Part shown: positions 17,842 to 27,008 of the stretch, piece after piece
Layout: every line of letters begins with the position of its first letter
How positions within the stretch are numbered: position 1 is the stretch's first letter
Translations under genes and position numbers: made by a program
The notes under the pieces: model-generated
The model's input: the letters and a program-made list of their open reading frames with translations, nothing else
Database searches by the model: none
What the model was told of the DNA's origin: nothing
NCBI GenBank assembly: GCA_006226425.1
Contig: SBGX01000006.1
Location: 124,001 to 188,000 of the forward strand
Length of the DNA: 64,000 bases
From: Bacteroidota bacterium
GTDB taxonomy: Bacteria > Bacteroidota > Bacteroidia > Flavobacteriales_D > Crocinitomicaceae
Direction of reading: 5' to 3'

Positions 17842-19074
17842 ATGCTCGCTGAATTTCACACGGTAGCGTTTACACATAGAACACTGGAGGTTTTGGAAGT
17901 AGGAAAACTACATATTGATCCGGAACAGCAACAGGAGCGTTTGCAGGCACTGAAAGAAGAAGTGCTGTTGGATGAACTGATGTTTCTTTCCACTTGTAAC
18001 CGTGTTGAGTTCCTATTTTGTCACAACGGAAATGTCGATCGGCATTTTCTTTCCAACTTTCTTCAGAAACTGTACCCGGAATGGGAAGCTTCTTTGCACC
18101 AAAGAATTCTGGATTCGGCTGAAATTCTGCATGGAATGGATGCTGTTGAGCATTTGTTGCGAGTTGCCTCATCCATCGATTCAATGGTTGTGGGAGAACG
18201 TGAAATCATTACGCAGGTGCGATCTGCTTTTGAGAACTGTAAAGCTTATGGTTTGACAGGTGACTTTATCCGCATTGTTTTGCGCCATACGATTGAGACA
18301 GCCAAGCGGGTTTACACGGAAACGAATATTGCGACCAAGCCAGTGTCTGTGGTGGCCTTAGCCTATCATACGCTAAGAAACTTGCAAATTGACCTGGATG
18401 CCCGGGTACTCATGGTTGGTGCGGGAATGACAAATGCCAACATGGCCAAGTTCCTTAAGAAACACGGTTTCAAGAGCTTTGCGGTATTTAACAGAACTTT
18501 TGAAAAAGCCAAAAAACTGGCAGAAGACCTGGGAGGAGAAGCATATCCTCTGGAGATCCTTAAAGAGTACGATAAAGGCTTTGACATCATGATTACCTGT
18601 ACCGGTTCTGATCACCATCTGATTACGCCGGAGATTTACAGTCAATTGGCAGGAGGAGAGGAAAAATCCAAAGTGGTTATTGATTTAGCCATTCCTCAGG
18701 ATTTGAATCCGGAAATTTGTCAAAATTTTGCGGTTAATCACATTTCCATAGAGCAATTGCAAAGAATTTCGGAGCAAAATCTCAAAGAACGATCCAAAGA
18801 AATCACCCATGTAGAAGAGATTCTGAAGGAAGCTATTTTTGAGTTCCGATACATCGAACGAGCCAGAAAAGTAGAATTGGCGATGCGTCAGGTACCAGCC
18901 AAGGTGAAAGAAATCAAGCAAACAGCATTAACCCACGTTTTCAAGCACGACCTGGATACCTTGGATGAGAATTCACGTGAAGTGTTGGAGAAGGTGATGG
19001 GCTACGTCGAGAAGAAATATATGAGTGTCCCGATGATCATGGCCAAAGAGATCTTGCTGAAAGAGGAAATGTAA
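17842..19074 (+). CDS. hemA: Glutamyl-tRNA reductase
   Basis: 410-residue enzyme that reduces glutamyl-tRNA(Glu) to glutamate-1-semialdehyde, the committed step of C5-pathway tetrapyrrole synthesis. The catalytic Cys52 is in 'LSTCNRVE'. Also seen are 'VVGEREIITQVRSAF', an NADPH-binding Rossmann region 'VLMVGAGMTNANMAKFLKKH' and a long C-terminal dimerisation helix. The frame opens at ATG 17812, but that start lies in a promoter-like stretch (CAACTTTG at 17815-17822). The ATG at 17842 gives the usual N-terminus, ending at the conserved 'FTHRT'. hemC follows after one base. Confidence 0.95.
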   Translation: MLAEFHTVAFTHRTLEVLEVGKLHIDPEQQQERLQALKEEVLLDELMFLSTCNRVEFLFCHNGNVDRHFLSNFLQKLYPEWEASLHQRILDSAEILHGMDAVEHLLRVASSIDSMVVGEREIITQVRSAFENCKAYGLTGDFIRIVLRHTIETAKRVYTETNIATKPVSVVALAYHTLRNLQIDLDARVLMVGAGMTNANMAKFLKKHGFKSFAVFNRTFEKAKKLAEDLGGEAYPLEILKEYDKGFDIMITCTGSDHHLITPEIYSQLAGGEEKSKVVIDLAIPQDLNPEICQNFAVNHISIEQLQRISEQNLKERSKEITHVEEILKEAIFEFRYIERARKVELAMRQVPAKVKEIKQTALTHVFKHDLDTLDENSREVLEKVMGYVEKKYMSVPMIMAKEILLKEEM

Positions 19075-19075
19075 T

Positions 19076-19966
19076 ATGAAAAAAATCATTATTGGTTCCA
19101 GGGGAAGCGACCTGGCTTTGTGGCAGGCGAATCACGTAAAATCAAAATTGGAATCAGGAGGGCACGAGGTAGAGATTAAAATCATTGTTACCCAGGGAGA
19201 TGCCTTTCAGAATTTGAGCTTTGACAAGCTGGAAGGAAAAGGCTTTTTCACGAAGGAAATCGAAAAGGAATTACTGGAAGGAAACATTGATTTAGCGGTT
19301 CATTCACACAAGGACCTGGAAACGAATCCACCAAAGGGATTGAAGATAGCCGCGGTTTCGGAGCGGGAGGACCCTTCCGAACTGTTGTTGATCCGCAAGG
19401 AGAAGGTGTCAAATGATCAAAAATGGGGCTTAATGGAAGGAGCTTTGGTAGGAACTTCTTCCGCGAGGCGCCAATCGCTATTGAGAACTTATCGACCTGA
19501 CCTTCAGATGAATGAATTACGGGGTAACGTTCCGACTAGAATTGAAAAGTTACGCCAGGGAAATTATGACGCCATTTTGTTGGCCAAGGCAGGAGTGGAT
19601 CGTCTCCGCATTGATTTAAGTGAATTCGAAGTGTGTGTCCTAAATCCAACCGAATTCGTACCAGCTCCGGCGCAAGGAGTGTTAGGGCTCCAAATTCGAG
19701 AAGGAGATTTGGAAATGGAGAAGGCTCTTTCGGTCATTCATCATAAGGACGTCTTTGCAAGAATCAGCATTGAGCGAAAAGTATTGAACCTATTGGACGG
19801 GGGATGCAGATTGCCTCTGGGGGTTTACTGTCCAGACGAACAAACGGCCCATGTCTCTTATGCTTCGGAATTAGGGGAAGCCGCGGTTGTTAGACAGTAT
19901 GACCTTGGCACTTATGCCAATCCGGCGGAGTCAATCGTGGAATCGCTGCTTGTTGGAAATGAATAG
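19076..19966 (+). CDS. hemC: Hydroxymethylbilane synthase (porphobilinogen deaminase)
   Basis: 296-residue enzyme that links four porphobilinogens into hydroxymethylbilane. The dipyrromethane cofactor attaches at Cys244 in 'LLDGGCRLPLGVY'. Catalytic Asp80 is in 'HSHKDL', and the 'GTSSARRQ' and 'LRGNVPTRI' cofactor-binding segments are present. It follows hemA after one base and overlaps hemD by 8 bases, so hemACD form one operon. Confidence 0.97.
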   Translation: MKKIIIGSRGSDLALWQANHVKSKLESGGHEVEIKIIVTQGDAFQNLSFDKLEGKGFFTKEIEKELLEGNIDLAVHSHKDLETNPPKGLKIAAVSEREDPSELLLIRKEKVSNDQKWGLMEGALVGTSSARRQSLLRTYRPDLQMNELRGNVPTRIEKLRQGNYDAILLAKAGVDRLRIDLSEFEVCVLNPTEFVPAPAQGVLGLQIREGDLEMEKALSVIHHKDVFARISIERKVLNLLDGGCRLPLGVYCPDEQTAHVSYASELGEAAVVRQYDLGTYANPAESIVESLLVGNE

Positions 19967-20633
19967 TTTTCTGATCACAAAGGAAAGGAGCGAATTACAA
20001 CCAACGCTTCTGGATTTGGAAAAGCATCAGGGAATCTCCATCATGGCCCATTCTTTCATCCGTTTTGAAGCTTGTTTCACTGACAAAGAACACCAACGCG
20101 ATTGTCTTTTTTTTGGAAGCAAAAGAGGATTTGACTTCTATCTAGAGCAATATACGCTGAGCCCAGAGAGCGAATTAGCATGTATTGGTAAGAAGACAGC
20201 TGAACATATTCAAAATCAGGGATTCAAGGTGAGTTTTGTAGGAGAGGATTCTGGCGATTCAAATAGCGTTTCGAAAAAACTAAGAATTTGGTTGAAAGAC
20301 AAGAAAATCACCTTCGTATATTCGGATAAGAGCGCGAAGAAAATTAGTTCCGCCCTGGAAAAAGATCAGTTTGAAGAATTGGTCGTTTATAAAACAAGAC
20401 TAGTTCCACGGAAACTCGAGCGGGTTCCGGAGCTTGTTGTTTTTACCAGTCCAAGCAATGTAGATGCCTTTTTTCTTGCAAACGAAGGGAATAATCAAAC
20501 ACAGTACATCGCCTGGGGAAAAACGACCCAGGAGGCCTTGAAAAAGAAGGGGTATGATGCGGTTTACACACTAAAAACGGCTCAACAGGAAGAATTATTG
20601 GATTATTTCACAAAGCATGAAACAGGAAATTAG
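19959..20633 (+). CDS. hemD: Uroporphyrinogen-III synthase
   Basis: 224-residue protein of the HemD fold, which closes and flips ring D of hydroxymethylbilane to give uroporphyrinogen III. HemD sequences diverge strongly. Support here comes from length, two-lobed layout, 'DCLFFGSKRGFDFYL' and 'LVVFTSPSNVDAFF' (the usual 'FTSxxxV..F' motif), 'YIAWGKTTQEALKKKGY' and the position after hemC. The start is set at ATG 19959, which overlaps the hemC stop; the frame opens earlier at 19887, but that part lies wholly inside hemC. Confidence 0.85.
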   Translation: MNSFLITKERSELQPTLLDLEKHQGISIMAHSFIRFEACFTDKEHQRDCLFFGSKRGFDFYLEQYTLSPESELACIGKKTAEHIQNQGFKVSFVGEDSGDSNSVSKKLRIWLKDKKITFVYSDKSAKKISSALEKDQFEELVVYKTRLVPRKLERVPELVVFTSPSNVDAFFLANEGNNQTQYIAWGKTTQEALKKKGYDAVYTLKTAQQEELLDYFTKHETGN

Positions 20634-20949
20634 TCTAGTTAGATCCAACGAGCGCGCTGCCCGACTATTTCAGGAACAACTGATCAAAGACTTTCAACGT
20701 GGATCGGTAGAGCTGCAACTAGAGGAAGAGCAAATGTCCTGGGAAGAAATCCAGGATCGGGTTTCGGAGGCATTGTTGGCGACCATGGAAGCAGGGGAAC
20801 AAAAACTATTGAATCTTTTGTACATCATTGACCTTTCTGAAAGTCAGTTTTTGTCTTCGTTGGGAAATGCCAATCTGATCGGGAAATTATGTGACTTAGT
20901 CCTGTTCCGGGAGGCACAAAAAGTATATTACCGCATTAATTATTCCTGA
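20617..20949 (+). CDS. Small conserved-looking protein coupled to hemD, function unknown
   Basis: 110 residues, acidic in the middle ('VELQLEEEQMSWEEI'), mostly helical by composition, with no signal peptide or membrane span. The C-terminal half ('LLNLLYIIDLSESQF') looks like a short helical repeat. I do not recognise the family. The start overlaps the end of hemD by 17 bases, so translation is probably coupled to hemD and a link with heme synthesis or general housekeeping is possible. Its last 10 bases overlap the convergent PqiA-like gene. Confidence 0.65.
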   Translation: MKQEISLVRSNERAARLFQEQLIKDFQRGSVELQLEEEQMSWEEIQDRVSEALLATMEAGEQKLLNLLYIIDLSESQFLSSLGNANLIGKLCDLVLFREAQKVYYRINYS

Positions 20950-22013
20950 TCGGCCGGATATAATTGCCTGGAACGCTCTTTTTCGGCCCGTTTCAAGCTA
21001 TAGCTTAAACTTAAGGAGACGAGCACATAAGCGACGAAAAAGTAGAGTCCGAGGAGAGCACCTGCATCCACCTCTACACCAGGACTCATTTGATTGAAAC
21101 TGAGGTAGGACATAAAGATTCCTATGACGAAGACGTCGGCCATGCTCCATTTGGAGAGTTTGGACATGAAAGCTTTTAGTCTTTTGAAACGATCTGTCCG
21201 GGAGAACAGGAAGAGCAGGCTGAATGACAGCTTGAAAAAAGGAATAATCAGACTGAACAGGGAAATCGCGCAGGCAATGGTTTTACTTCCCTGGTTCCAT
21301 AAAAGGGAAACAACATCCAGAATGCCCTTGTTTTGGTAGTAGAAATAGGTTTTTCCCGGGAAGACCTGATCTTTTCCAAACTCTTTGTCCCCTTGTTTAT
21401 CCAGGTAATCACTGCCCACATGAAACAATTCACGCGTGTCATCCGCCAGGCTTTTTCCGTAGATGGGGATGATTTCAATGTACGACGCGAGGTGATCCAG
21501 TTCTTTCAGATATTTAACGGCCTCTCGAAACTGGGGAATGTCATTTGGTTTCACATAGAGTTTGATCGTTAAATTTTCTTTATAGGCCGACAATTCCATC
21601 ATAGGATTGAAAAGTCCCTGTGCCAACAAAGGAATGCAAAGAATAATCGTTGCAAGAGAAAGCCCAAAGAAGGGTTTTTTGGGGAGGAATAGCACCAACA
21701 TGATTAATAGAAACAAGGCACAGGCACCAAGTAAGTAGTAGCTATATGAACTGGCCCGTAAATAGGCTTGATCGGCCCGCTGATTTACTTCTTCAAAGCG
21801 AGTTTTCTTTTCTTCCCAGGCTTGCTCACTGAAGACCCAGTCTCGAAAGGAGAGAAGTCGTTCACTGAAGTTTAGAATCTTGATAACTTGTTCTTTTTCG
21901 TGCTTGTAAACAGTGGTCTCCTTTTTGGTTAGAGCAACTAAATAAATAGTTAAAACTAAAAAAACACCAGATAAAACAAAGGCCAGTATAAAACGAAGTT
22001 GGTTCCCGATCAT
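20940..22013 (-). CDS. Paraquat-inducible protein A-like membrane protein
   Basis: 357 residues. An N-terminal membrane anchor (about 8-28) is followed by a charged loop, two or three spans near 95-145, a soluble loop of about 100 residues, and a C-terminal PqiA-like membrane block. The diagnostic part is 'KLSKWSMADVFVIGIFMSY' near 290-310, with an upstream 'IIPFFKLSFSLLF' span. PqiA proteins belong to envelope lipid-transport (MCE) systems, but no MCE gene is adjacent. The gene has its own promoter at 22030-22060, although it lies just downstream of a histidine kinase gene. Confidence 0.7.
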   Translation of the reverse strand: MIGNQLRFILAFVLSGVFLVLTIYLVALTKKETTVYKHEKEQVIKILNFSERLLSFRDWVFSEQAWEEKKTRFEEVNQRADQAYLRASSYSYYLLGACALFLLIMLVLFLPKKPFFGLSLATIILCIPLLAQGLFNPMMELSAYKENLTIKLYVKPNDIPQFREAVKYLKELDHLASYIEIIPIYGKSLADDTRELFHVGSDYLDKQGDKEFGKDQVFPGKTYFYYQNKGILDVVSLLWNQGSKTIACAISLFSLIIPFFKLSFSLLFLFSRTDRFKRLKAFMSKLSKWSMADVFVIGIFMSYLSFNQMSPGVEVDAGALLGLYFFVAYVLVSLSLSYSLKRAEKERSRQLYPADQE

Positions 22014-22029
22014 GCACCTTGGAAAGAGA

Positions 22030-22060
22030 TAAAGCTAAAAAATAGAAAGGACTTAATCAA
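22030..22060 (-). promoter_or_regulatory. Promoter of the PqiA-like gene
   Basis: Minus strand TTG (22060-22058), 20-base spacer, TAGCTTTA (22037-22030), with ATG 16 bases further. It fits TTG-N20-TAnnTTTG except for the last base. The -33 element overlaps the stop codon of the histidine kinase gene. Confidence 0.55.
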
Positions 22061-23895
22061 ATGATAGGGACATGTAAGATGCAAGAAAAGCCCTGTTTAT
22101 TTTCAAAGGAAACCTTTCCGCCAATAAGTTGTGTTCGGTAGCGAATGTTCCGAAGTCCAACTCCTTCCCGGAGTTCTCCTGACTGGCTTTTTCCGTTGTC
22201 CTCAAAGATCATGATCAGTTCCTGCCCACGTTCATAGAAACTCAAATTAATGCGATTGGCCTCCCAGGCGTGCTTAACCACATTTCCAGCCAGTTCCTGA
22301 AGGATGCACAGAAGCTGATATTTACGTGTATTGTCTTTTCGGAGAAATTCCGGATTCAATTGTTGGTCATTTAGACTTACCTGATAGTCTTTCAGAAACC
22401 GAACCAGGCTCATGCGCACCAGTTCTTTTAGTGAATGGTGTTCAATACCGGCCGGAATAAGTTGGTGCGAAACATTTCGAATCTCTTCGTAGAGTTCGTC
22501 CAGATAGCCCACTTGCTGTTTTATTTGCTCCGAAAGTGGACTGTTTTGTTCCTGGGCTTTTGTCAAAAGTCGTTCCTGGCCCAATTTGATACCGGTTACC
22601 TGTTGGCTGATTCCGTCGTGGAGATTTCTTCCGATTTCTGCTCTCGTTTGATCCATGGCTTCCAGAGATTTTTCGATGAGTTCGGCATTCAAGTTACTTT
22701 TTAGCTGTTCCTGCTCCAGTTCTTGTCTTTTGTTTTTGAGTCGAATGAAATAAAAGAAGAAAAGGATTAGTACCAGGAGAACAGAAGCCAGTCCCAGAAT
22801 GAAAATCTTCATGCGAAGTGATTTCTTCTCCAGAGCAAGTTTACTTTGCTTTTGCTTTTCATTTTTGAGTTCCAGTTCCTGAGTCCGAAATTCGGTCTCG
22901 TAGAAAGCAATTCGGTCCTGGGCTATTTTCTGAAAATTTAGGTGGAGAGCCGTTGCATAATTTTTGTGATGAATCAGAGACTGATCAGTCTGTCCATTTG
23001 CTTCATAGGCGTTTGCCAATCTCATTTCGGCCAGAGAAAGCATATTGTATCTTTGTCTAACACCAAAGGAATCTACCGCTTTTTGAAGGTAGTGAATCGC
23101 TTTAGAATATTGCTTTTTTTCAATGGCAACGTAGCCCCTGTTACACCAGATAAAAGCCAACTCATCTGAAAGCTTTGCTTGAAGCGCCAGGGACTCAGCC
23201 GTGTCCAGATAAGCCATGGATTGATTTTCTTTTTCATCTATAGACAAGAGGGTTCCCAGGAGATTATATCCCTTACACACCATTAGGGTATCTCCAAGCT
23301 CTTTTCCTCCCCGAATAGCTCGTTGAAAATAGCGTCGGGCGCGTTCAAGGTGCTCTTTTTGATTTCGGTCCAGGTCGTAGCTTTGCTGGGCAAGAATAGC
23401 CAGGTTTATGGTGAGATTGTTTTGAAGCTGGATTTGTTCGGGTCCGAGACTTTCCAAAACCGAAAGATACTTGCGCTCGGCTTTTTCGTAATGGCTTTGG
23501 TAATAATAGCAGTTGGCAATTCCCAGTTGGGCCCAGTGGGCGGAACGACTGCGTTTTTTCTTTTCAAAGTAGCGTTGGGCGTCCTGGTAATTTTTAAGGG
23601 CAACATCCAGTTGGTTATTGATGAGTTGATAGTAAGCTTCCGTGAACAGGCGAATTCCTTTCGGAACCTGACGCAGTTCCGTATCCTGAAACTTCTGGAT
23701 GCGACTCATGAGAAGTCTGGCTTCTTCATTGTTGTGTTCGCGGCAGGCAAAATATAATTTCTTAAAATAGATTTGAGCTGAATCCCTGGAGGCCAGTTCG
23801 GGGAAGGGATAAAAAGAGTCCTTCTGTCGATAAGACTGAGACCAGAGAGTGATCCCAAAAAGTCCAAAAACGATAAAAAGGAAGATCTTTTTCAT
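22057..23895 (-). CDS. TPR-containing sensor histidine kinase (NarL/LuxR-type partner)
   Basis: 612-residue membrane sensor. A signal peptide (1-20) is followed by a periplasmic TPR array (about 35-330), a coiled coil, one membrane span (363-385), a HisKA_3 dimerisation domain with 'RNLHDGISQQ' and the phosphorylated His426, and an ATPase domain ('LQELAGNVVKHAWEAN' N-box; 'GVGLRNIRYRTQLIGG'). Kinases of this class pair with LuxR-type regulators. The likely partner is the gene just upstream (23987-24625), about 90 bases away, although this gene has its own promoter. The ligand of the TPR region is unknown. Confidence 0.88.
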   Translation of the reverse strand: MKKIFLFIVFGLFGITLWSQSYRQKDSFYPFPELASRDSAQIYFKKLYFACREHNNEEARLLMSRIQKFQDTELRQVPKGIRLFTEAYYQLINNQLDVALKNYQDAQRYFEKKKRSRSAHWAQLGIANCYYYQSHYEKAERKYLSVLESLGPEQIQLQNNLTINLAILAQQSYDLDRNQKEHLERARRYFQRAIRGGKELGDTLMVCKGYNLLGTLLSIDEKENQSMAYLDTAESLALQAKLSDELAFIWCNRGYVAIEKKQYSKAIHYLQKAVDSFGVRQRYNMLSLAEMRLANAYEANGQTDQSLIHHKNYATALHLNFQKIAQDRIAFYETEFRTQELELKNEKQKQSKLALEKKSLRMKIFILGLASVLLVLILFFFYFIRLKNKRQELEQEQLKSNLNAELIEKSLEAMDQTRAEIGRNLHDGISQQVTGIKLGQERLLTKAQEQNSPLSEQIKQQVGYLDELYEEIRNVSHQLIPAGIEHHSLKELVRMSLVRFLKDYQVSLNDQQLNPEFLRKDNTRKYQLLCILQELAGNVVKHAWEANRINLSFYERGQELIMIFEDNGKSQSGELREGVGLRNIRYRTQLIGGKVSFENKQGFSCILHVPII

Positions 23896-23915
23896 GCTTC
23901 GCTAAACAAGGTGTT

Positions 23916-23946
23916 CAAAACTAAAGGCTTTTTATGAAACGAACAA
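23916..23946 (-). promoter_or_regulatory. Promoter of the TPR histidine kinase gene
   Basis: Minus strand TTG (23946-23944), 20-base spacer, TAGTTTTG (23923-23916), an exact match to TTG-N20-TAnnTTTG. It ends 20 bases before the ATG at 23895. Confidence 0.65.
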
Positions 23947-23986
23947 TGCGTAAAAAAGCGCATTTCTTCTAGGTAGGATCGCGTAG

Positions 23987-24625
23987 TTAAAGCCCCTGTT
24001 CCAAAGCCAGTTTTACTAATTCTACGGTCGAATGAATGTCCAGTTTTTTCATCAGGTTGGATCGGTGTGTATCCACCGTCCTTCTACTGATAAATAATTT
24101 TTCAGCTATTTGCGGATTGTTGAGTCCGGCAACGATCAAACCTACGATCTCTAACTCCCGCTCACTCAGACGGTCGAACTTGTTTTCGCGGATCTCATTT
24201 GGCTTAATTTCTTCAAAGGAAGGCTCCAAAAGAAGCTGTTCGGTAATGTCATCAGAAACAAAAACACCTCCGTTAAGGACTTTTTCCACCGCCCCAAGAA
24301 TGCTGTGAGGACTCGATCTTTTAAGCAGGTATGATCGGGCTCCCAGACGAAGCGCACGCTTGATCAAACTAAGATCTTCGTAAGCACTGAGGATGATGAT
24401 CTTGCAGGGATTTTCGGGGGGTAGTTTTTCCAGAATTTCCAGGGCACTCATTCCCGGCATCTCAATATCTAGTACAGCGAGATCGAACTTTCCACTTTGA
24501 ATCCGTTGGAATGCATCAGTGCCATTTTGAACACATTCAATCCCATCGAAACGCTTGCTGTCTTCCAGAATCAATTGAACCCCATTCAGGATTAATTCGT
24601 GGTCATCTGCCAGCAGAATGTACAT
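23987..24625 (-). CDS. LuxR/NarL-family response regulator
   Basis: 212 residues from the ATG at 24625. The receiver domain begins 'MYILLADDHELILNG', with phospho-acceptor Asp53 in 'VLDIEMPG'. The C-terminal LuxR helix-turn-helix reads 'LSERELEIVGLIVAGLNN', then 'ISRRTVDTHRSNLMKKL'. It binds DNA after phosphorylation by a HisKA_3 kinase, most likely the neighbour at 22057-23895. The frame continues 32 codons upstream without homology to the family, so the shorter start is used. Confidence 0.92.
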   Translation of the reverse strand: MYILLADDHELILNGVQLILEDSKRFDGIECVQNGTDAFQRIQSGKFDLAVLDIEMPGMSALEILEKLPPENPCKIIILSAYEDLSLIKRALRLGARSYLLKRSSPHSILGAVEKVLNGGVFVSDDITEQLLLEPSFEEIKPNEIRENKFDRLSERELEIVGLIVAGLNNPQIAEKLFISRRTVDTHRSNLMKKLDIHSTVELVKLALEQGL

Positions 24626-24658
24626 GTTTAACGTGATTAGTTCGGATAAAATTAGTGC

Positions 24659-24670
24659 TTTCAATTGAAA
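24659..24670. repeat. 12-bp perfect palindrome in the regulator/crotonase divergent region
   Basis: TTTCAATTGAAA lies 34 bases upstream of the response regulator start and about 80 before the crotonase gene. A second short palindrome CCGGCCGG (24707-24714) lies near the crotonase promoter. Either could be an operator; at these lengths chance is possible. Confidence 0.3.
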
Positions 24671-24728
24671 TGGAACCGAAAGACGTTCTTTTCGTAAATG
24701 AATAGTCCGGCCGGGAACCAATATTTTC

Positions 24729-24736
24729 TATCTTTA
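24729..24736 (+). promoter_or_regulatory. Probable -7 element of the crotonase gene
   Basis: TATCTTTA lies 16 bases before the ATG at 24753. It is the same octamer as in front of the trans-sulfuration gene. No -33 TTG is seen at the usual distance. Confidence 0.45.
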
Positions 24737-24752
24737 CACCAAAACAAAGCGC

Positions 24753-25529
24753 ATGTCATACAACAATATCATCGTAGATAAGAAGAACCAGATTTGTACC
24801 ATTACGATCAATCGACCACAACAGTTGAATGCCTTGAATAAAGAAACGATTCAGGAACTGCACGACGCCCTGGAAGAGGCAAGAAATGATGCTGGAACAG
24901 GAGTGGTTATTGTGACAGGGTCAGGAGAGAAAGCCTTTGTTGCCGGGGCAGACATTAAGGAATTTGCGGATTTCGATCGGTCGCAAGGACGTGAATTGGC
25001 TGCCAAAGGACAGGAGTTATTGTTTGATTTTGTGGAACAAATGAATAAGCCAGTGATTGCAGCCGTGAATGGATTTGCACTTGGAGGAGGTTTGGAGTTG
25101 GCAATGGCTTCACATATTCGTGTAGCATCCAATAATGCTCGGATGGGGCTTCCGGAAGTTTCGTTGGGAGTAATTCCGGGTTACGGAGGTACGCAGCGTT
25201 TATCGCAACTTGTTGGGAAAGGGAAAGCCAGTGAAATGGTTTTTACGGCGGGAATGATTGGAGCGGAGGAAGCCTTGAAATGGGGCCTTGTGAACCAGGT
25301 CTGTGAACCAACCGAGTTGATGGAAAACTGTCAAAAAATCGCTGGAAAAATATTGAATAACTCACCAATGGCCATTGAAGCCGCTATTGGAGCAATCAAT
25401 GCCAATTTTCAGGATGGAGTTAATGGCTTCGAGCATGAAATAGATGCCTTTGGAAAGTGTTTTGGAACAAGTGATTTCAAAGAAGGGACAGGTGCATTTT
25501 TAGAAAAGAGAAAAGCAAACTTCAGATAA
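24753..25529 (+). CDS. Enoyl-CoA hydratase (crotonase family)
   Basis: 258-residue crotonase. It hydrates trans-2-enoyl-CoA in fatty acid or related CoA-ester breakdown. The oxyanion-hole segments 'FVAGADIKEF' and 'NGFALGGGLELAMA' are present, and both catalytic glutamates are in place: Glu115 ('GGGLE') and Glu135 ('GLPEVSLGVIPGYGGTQRL'). This supports hydratase rather than isomerase or hydrolase activity. It resembles short-chain enoyl-CoA hydratases; a part in phenylacetate breakdown is possible, but the paa genes are 7 kb away. Confidence 0.93.
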   Translation: MSYNNIIVDKKNQICTITINRPQQLNALNKETIQELHDALEEARNDAGTGVVIVTGSGEKAFVAGADIKEFADFDRSQGRELAAKGQELLFDFVEQMNKPVIAAVNGFALGGGLELAMASHIRVASNNARMGLPEVSLGVIPGYGGTQRLSQLVGKGKASEMVFTAGMIGAEEALKWGLVNQVCEPTELMENCQKIAGKILNNSPMAIEAAIGAINANFQDGVNGFEHEIDAFGKCFGTSDFKEGTGAFLEKRKANFR

Positions 25530-25530
25530 G

Positions 25531-26994
25531 TTGGATTTCATTAAGAAATTAGCGGGACAAACTGCAGTTTATGGCCTGTCAAGCATCGTTGGCAGGCTTT
25601 TAAATTATTTGTTGGTTCCACTTTATACAGCTGCCTTTGCGGACCCGAAAGACTACGGTGTCGTTTCGGACCTCTATGCCTGGGTGGCTTTTCTGGTTGT
25701 TCTACTCACCTTCGGTATGGAAACCAGCTTTTTTCGCTTTTTGCACCGGGAAGAAGATCCTAAAAAAGTCTTCCGAAACAGCTTTTTAACGGTCATTGGG
25801 GTAAACGGCTTCTTTTTGTTGTTGGTACTGTTCTTTCATCAATCGATAGCGGAAGCTCTGCTTTATCCAGAACATAGTGAATATATTATTCTTCTGGGAT
25901 TGATCGTTGCCATTGATGCTATTTCAGCTATGCCTTTGGCGAAATTAAGAGCAGAAGAGCAAGCCAAACGCTTTGCCTTAGTTCAGTTTAGTTCAATAGC
26001 TGTAAATGTGGTACTTAACCTCATTTTAATGCTCCTGGTTTTTGATAAGTCACGCCCGGAGGAGGGAGTACTTTTCATATTGTTGACAAACTTGTTGGCC
26101 TCGCTTGTAAAACCTGTGCTTTTATATCGCGATTTTATCGGGTTAAAGTGGCGTATTGACCGGAGTCTGGTCATGGAAATGACAAAATATGCCGTTCCAT
26201 TGGTGATTGCTGGTTTTGCTGGGATCATCAATGAAACAGTCGATCGAATTCTGCTGAGGAGGCTATTGTTTACAGGAGGCATGAGTCTCGATGAAGCCAC
26301 TGCTCAGGTGGGAATTTACAGCGCGGTATACAAATTGGCCATGTTGGTGACCATTTTCATACAGGCCTATCGCTATGCGGCAGAACCCTTTTTTTTCGCA
26401 CAGACACGGAATGAAGATCGGGAAAAGATATATGGAAAAATCATGAATTTTTTCGTGGCGGGAGTCTGTTTTGTCTTTCTACTTGTTTCCGTAAATATTG
26501 ACATTTTCAAACACTTCATCCGGAATGAGACCTATTGGGTCGGACTGGGAGTAGTGCCTATTTTGCTCCTGGCCAATGTTTTTCTGGGGGTTTATTACAA
26601 TCAGAGTATTTGGTACAAGCTGAGTGGACAAACGCGTTTTGGTGCATACATCGCTGTTGGGGGAGCGAGTGTTACCCTGGCCCTGAATATCCTGTTAATT
26701 CCATCCTTTGGTTACTGGGCCTGTGCCTGGGTCACCTTGCTGGTGTATGCCGGTCAGATGGTGGCTTCCTATTTTCTTGGGCAGCGACATTACCCGATCA
26801 AATACAATATTCGAAAATTCTTTCTTTATGTTTTAAGCAGCTTGTTGCTTTTTGCACTAAGTCGACTCATCGAAGTTCCCGGAGCATTTTTCCACTTCCT
26901 GATCCAGAATTTGCTGGTAGCGGCTTTTGTGGGACTGGTTTGGTACATGGAAAAACCGTCATCCGGAAGTCAATCACCTGAGATTCCGCGTTAA
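25531..26994 (+). CDS. Oligosaccharide flippase (Wzx/MATE-like)
   Basis: 487-residue polytopic inner-membrane protein with about 14 spans, of the polysaccharide-biosynthesis flippase family that moves lipid-linked sugars across the membrane. The N-terminus has 'GQTAVYGLSSIVGRLLNYLL' and 'VPLYTAAF', as in this family. The start is a TTG at 25531, one base after the crotonase stop; no in-frame ATG precedes the first conserved helix. The substrate is not known. In other Flavobacteriales, as I recall, a flippase of this type sits beside dut and a sugar nucleotidyltransferase; here metF and two more genes lie between them. Confidence 0.88.
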   Translation: MDFIKKLAGQTAVYGLSSIVGRLLNYLLVPLYTAAFADPKDYGVVSDLYAWVAFLVVLLTFGMETSFFRFLHREEDPKKVFRNSFLTVIGVNGFFLLLVLFFHQSIAEALLYPEHSEYIILLGLIVAIDAISAMPLAKLRAEEQAKRFALVQFSSIAVNVVLNLILMLLVFDKSRPEEGVLFILLTNLLASLVKPVLLYRDFIGLKWRIDRSLVMEMTKYAVPLVIAGFAGIINETVDRILLRRLLFTGGMSLDEATAQVGIYSAVYKLAMLVTIFIQAYRYAAEPFFFAQTRNEDREKIYGKIMNFFVAGVCFVFLLVSVNIDIFKHFIRNETYWVGLGVVPILLLANVFLGVYYNQSIWYKLSGQTRFGAYIAVGGASVTLALNILLIPSFGYWACAWVTLLVYAGQMVASYFLGQRHYPIKYNIRKFFLYVLSSLLLFALSRLIEVPGAFFHFLIQNLLVAAFVGLVWYMEKPSSGSQSPEIPR

Positions 26995-27008
26995 GAAGCA
27001 GAAATGTT

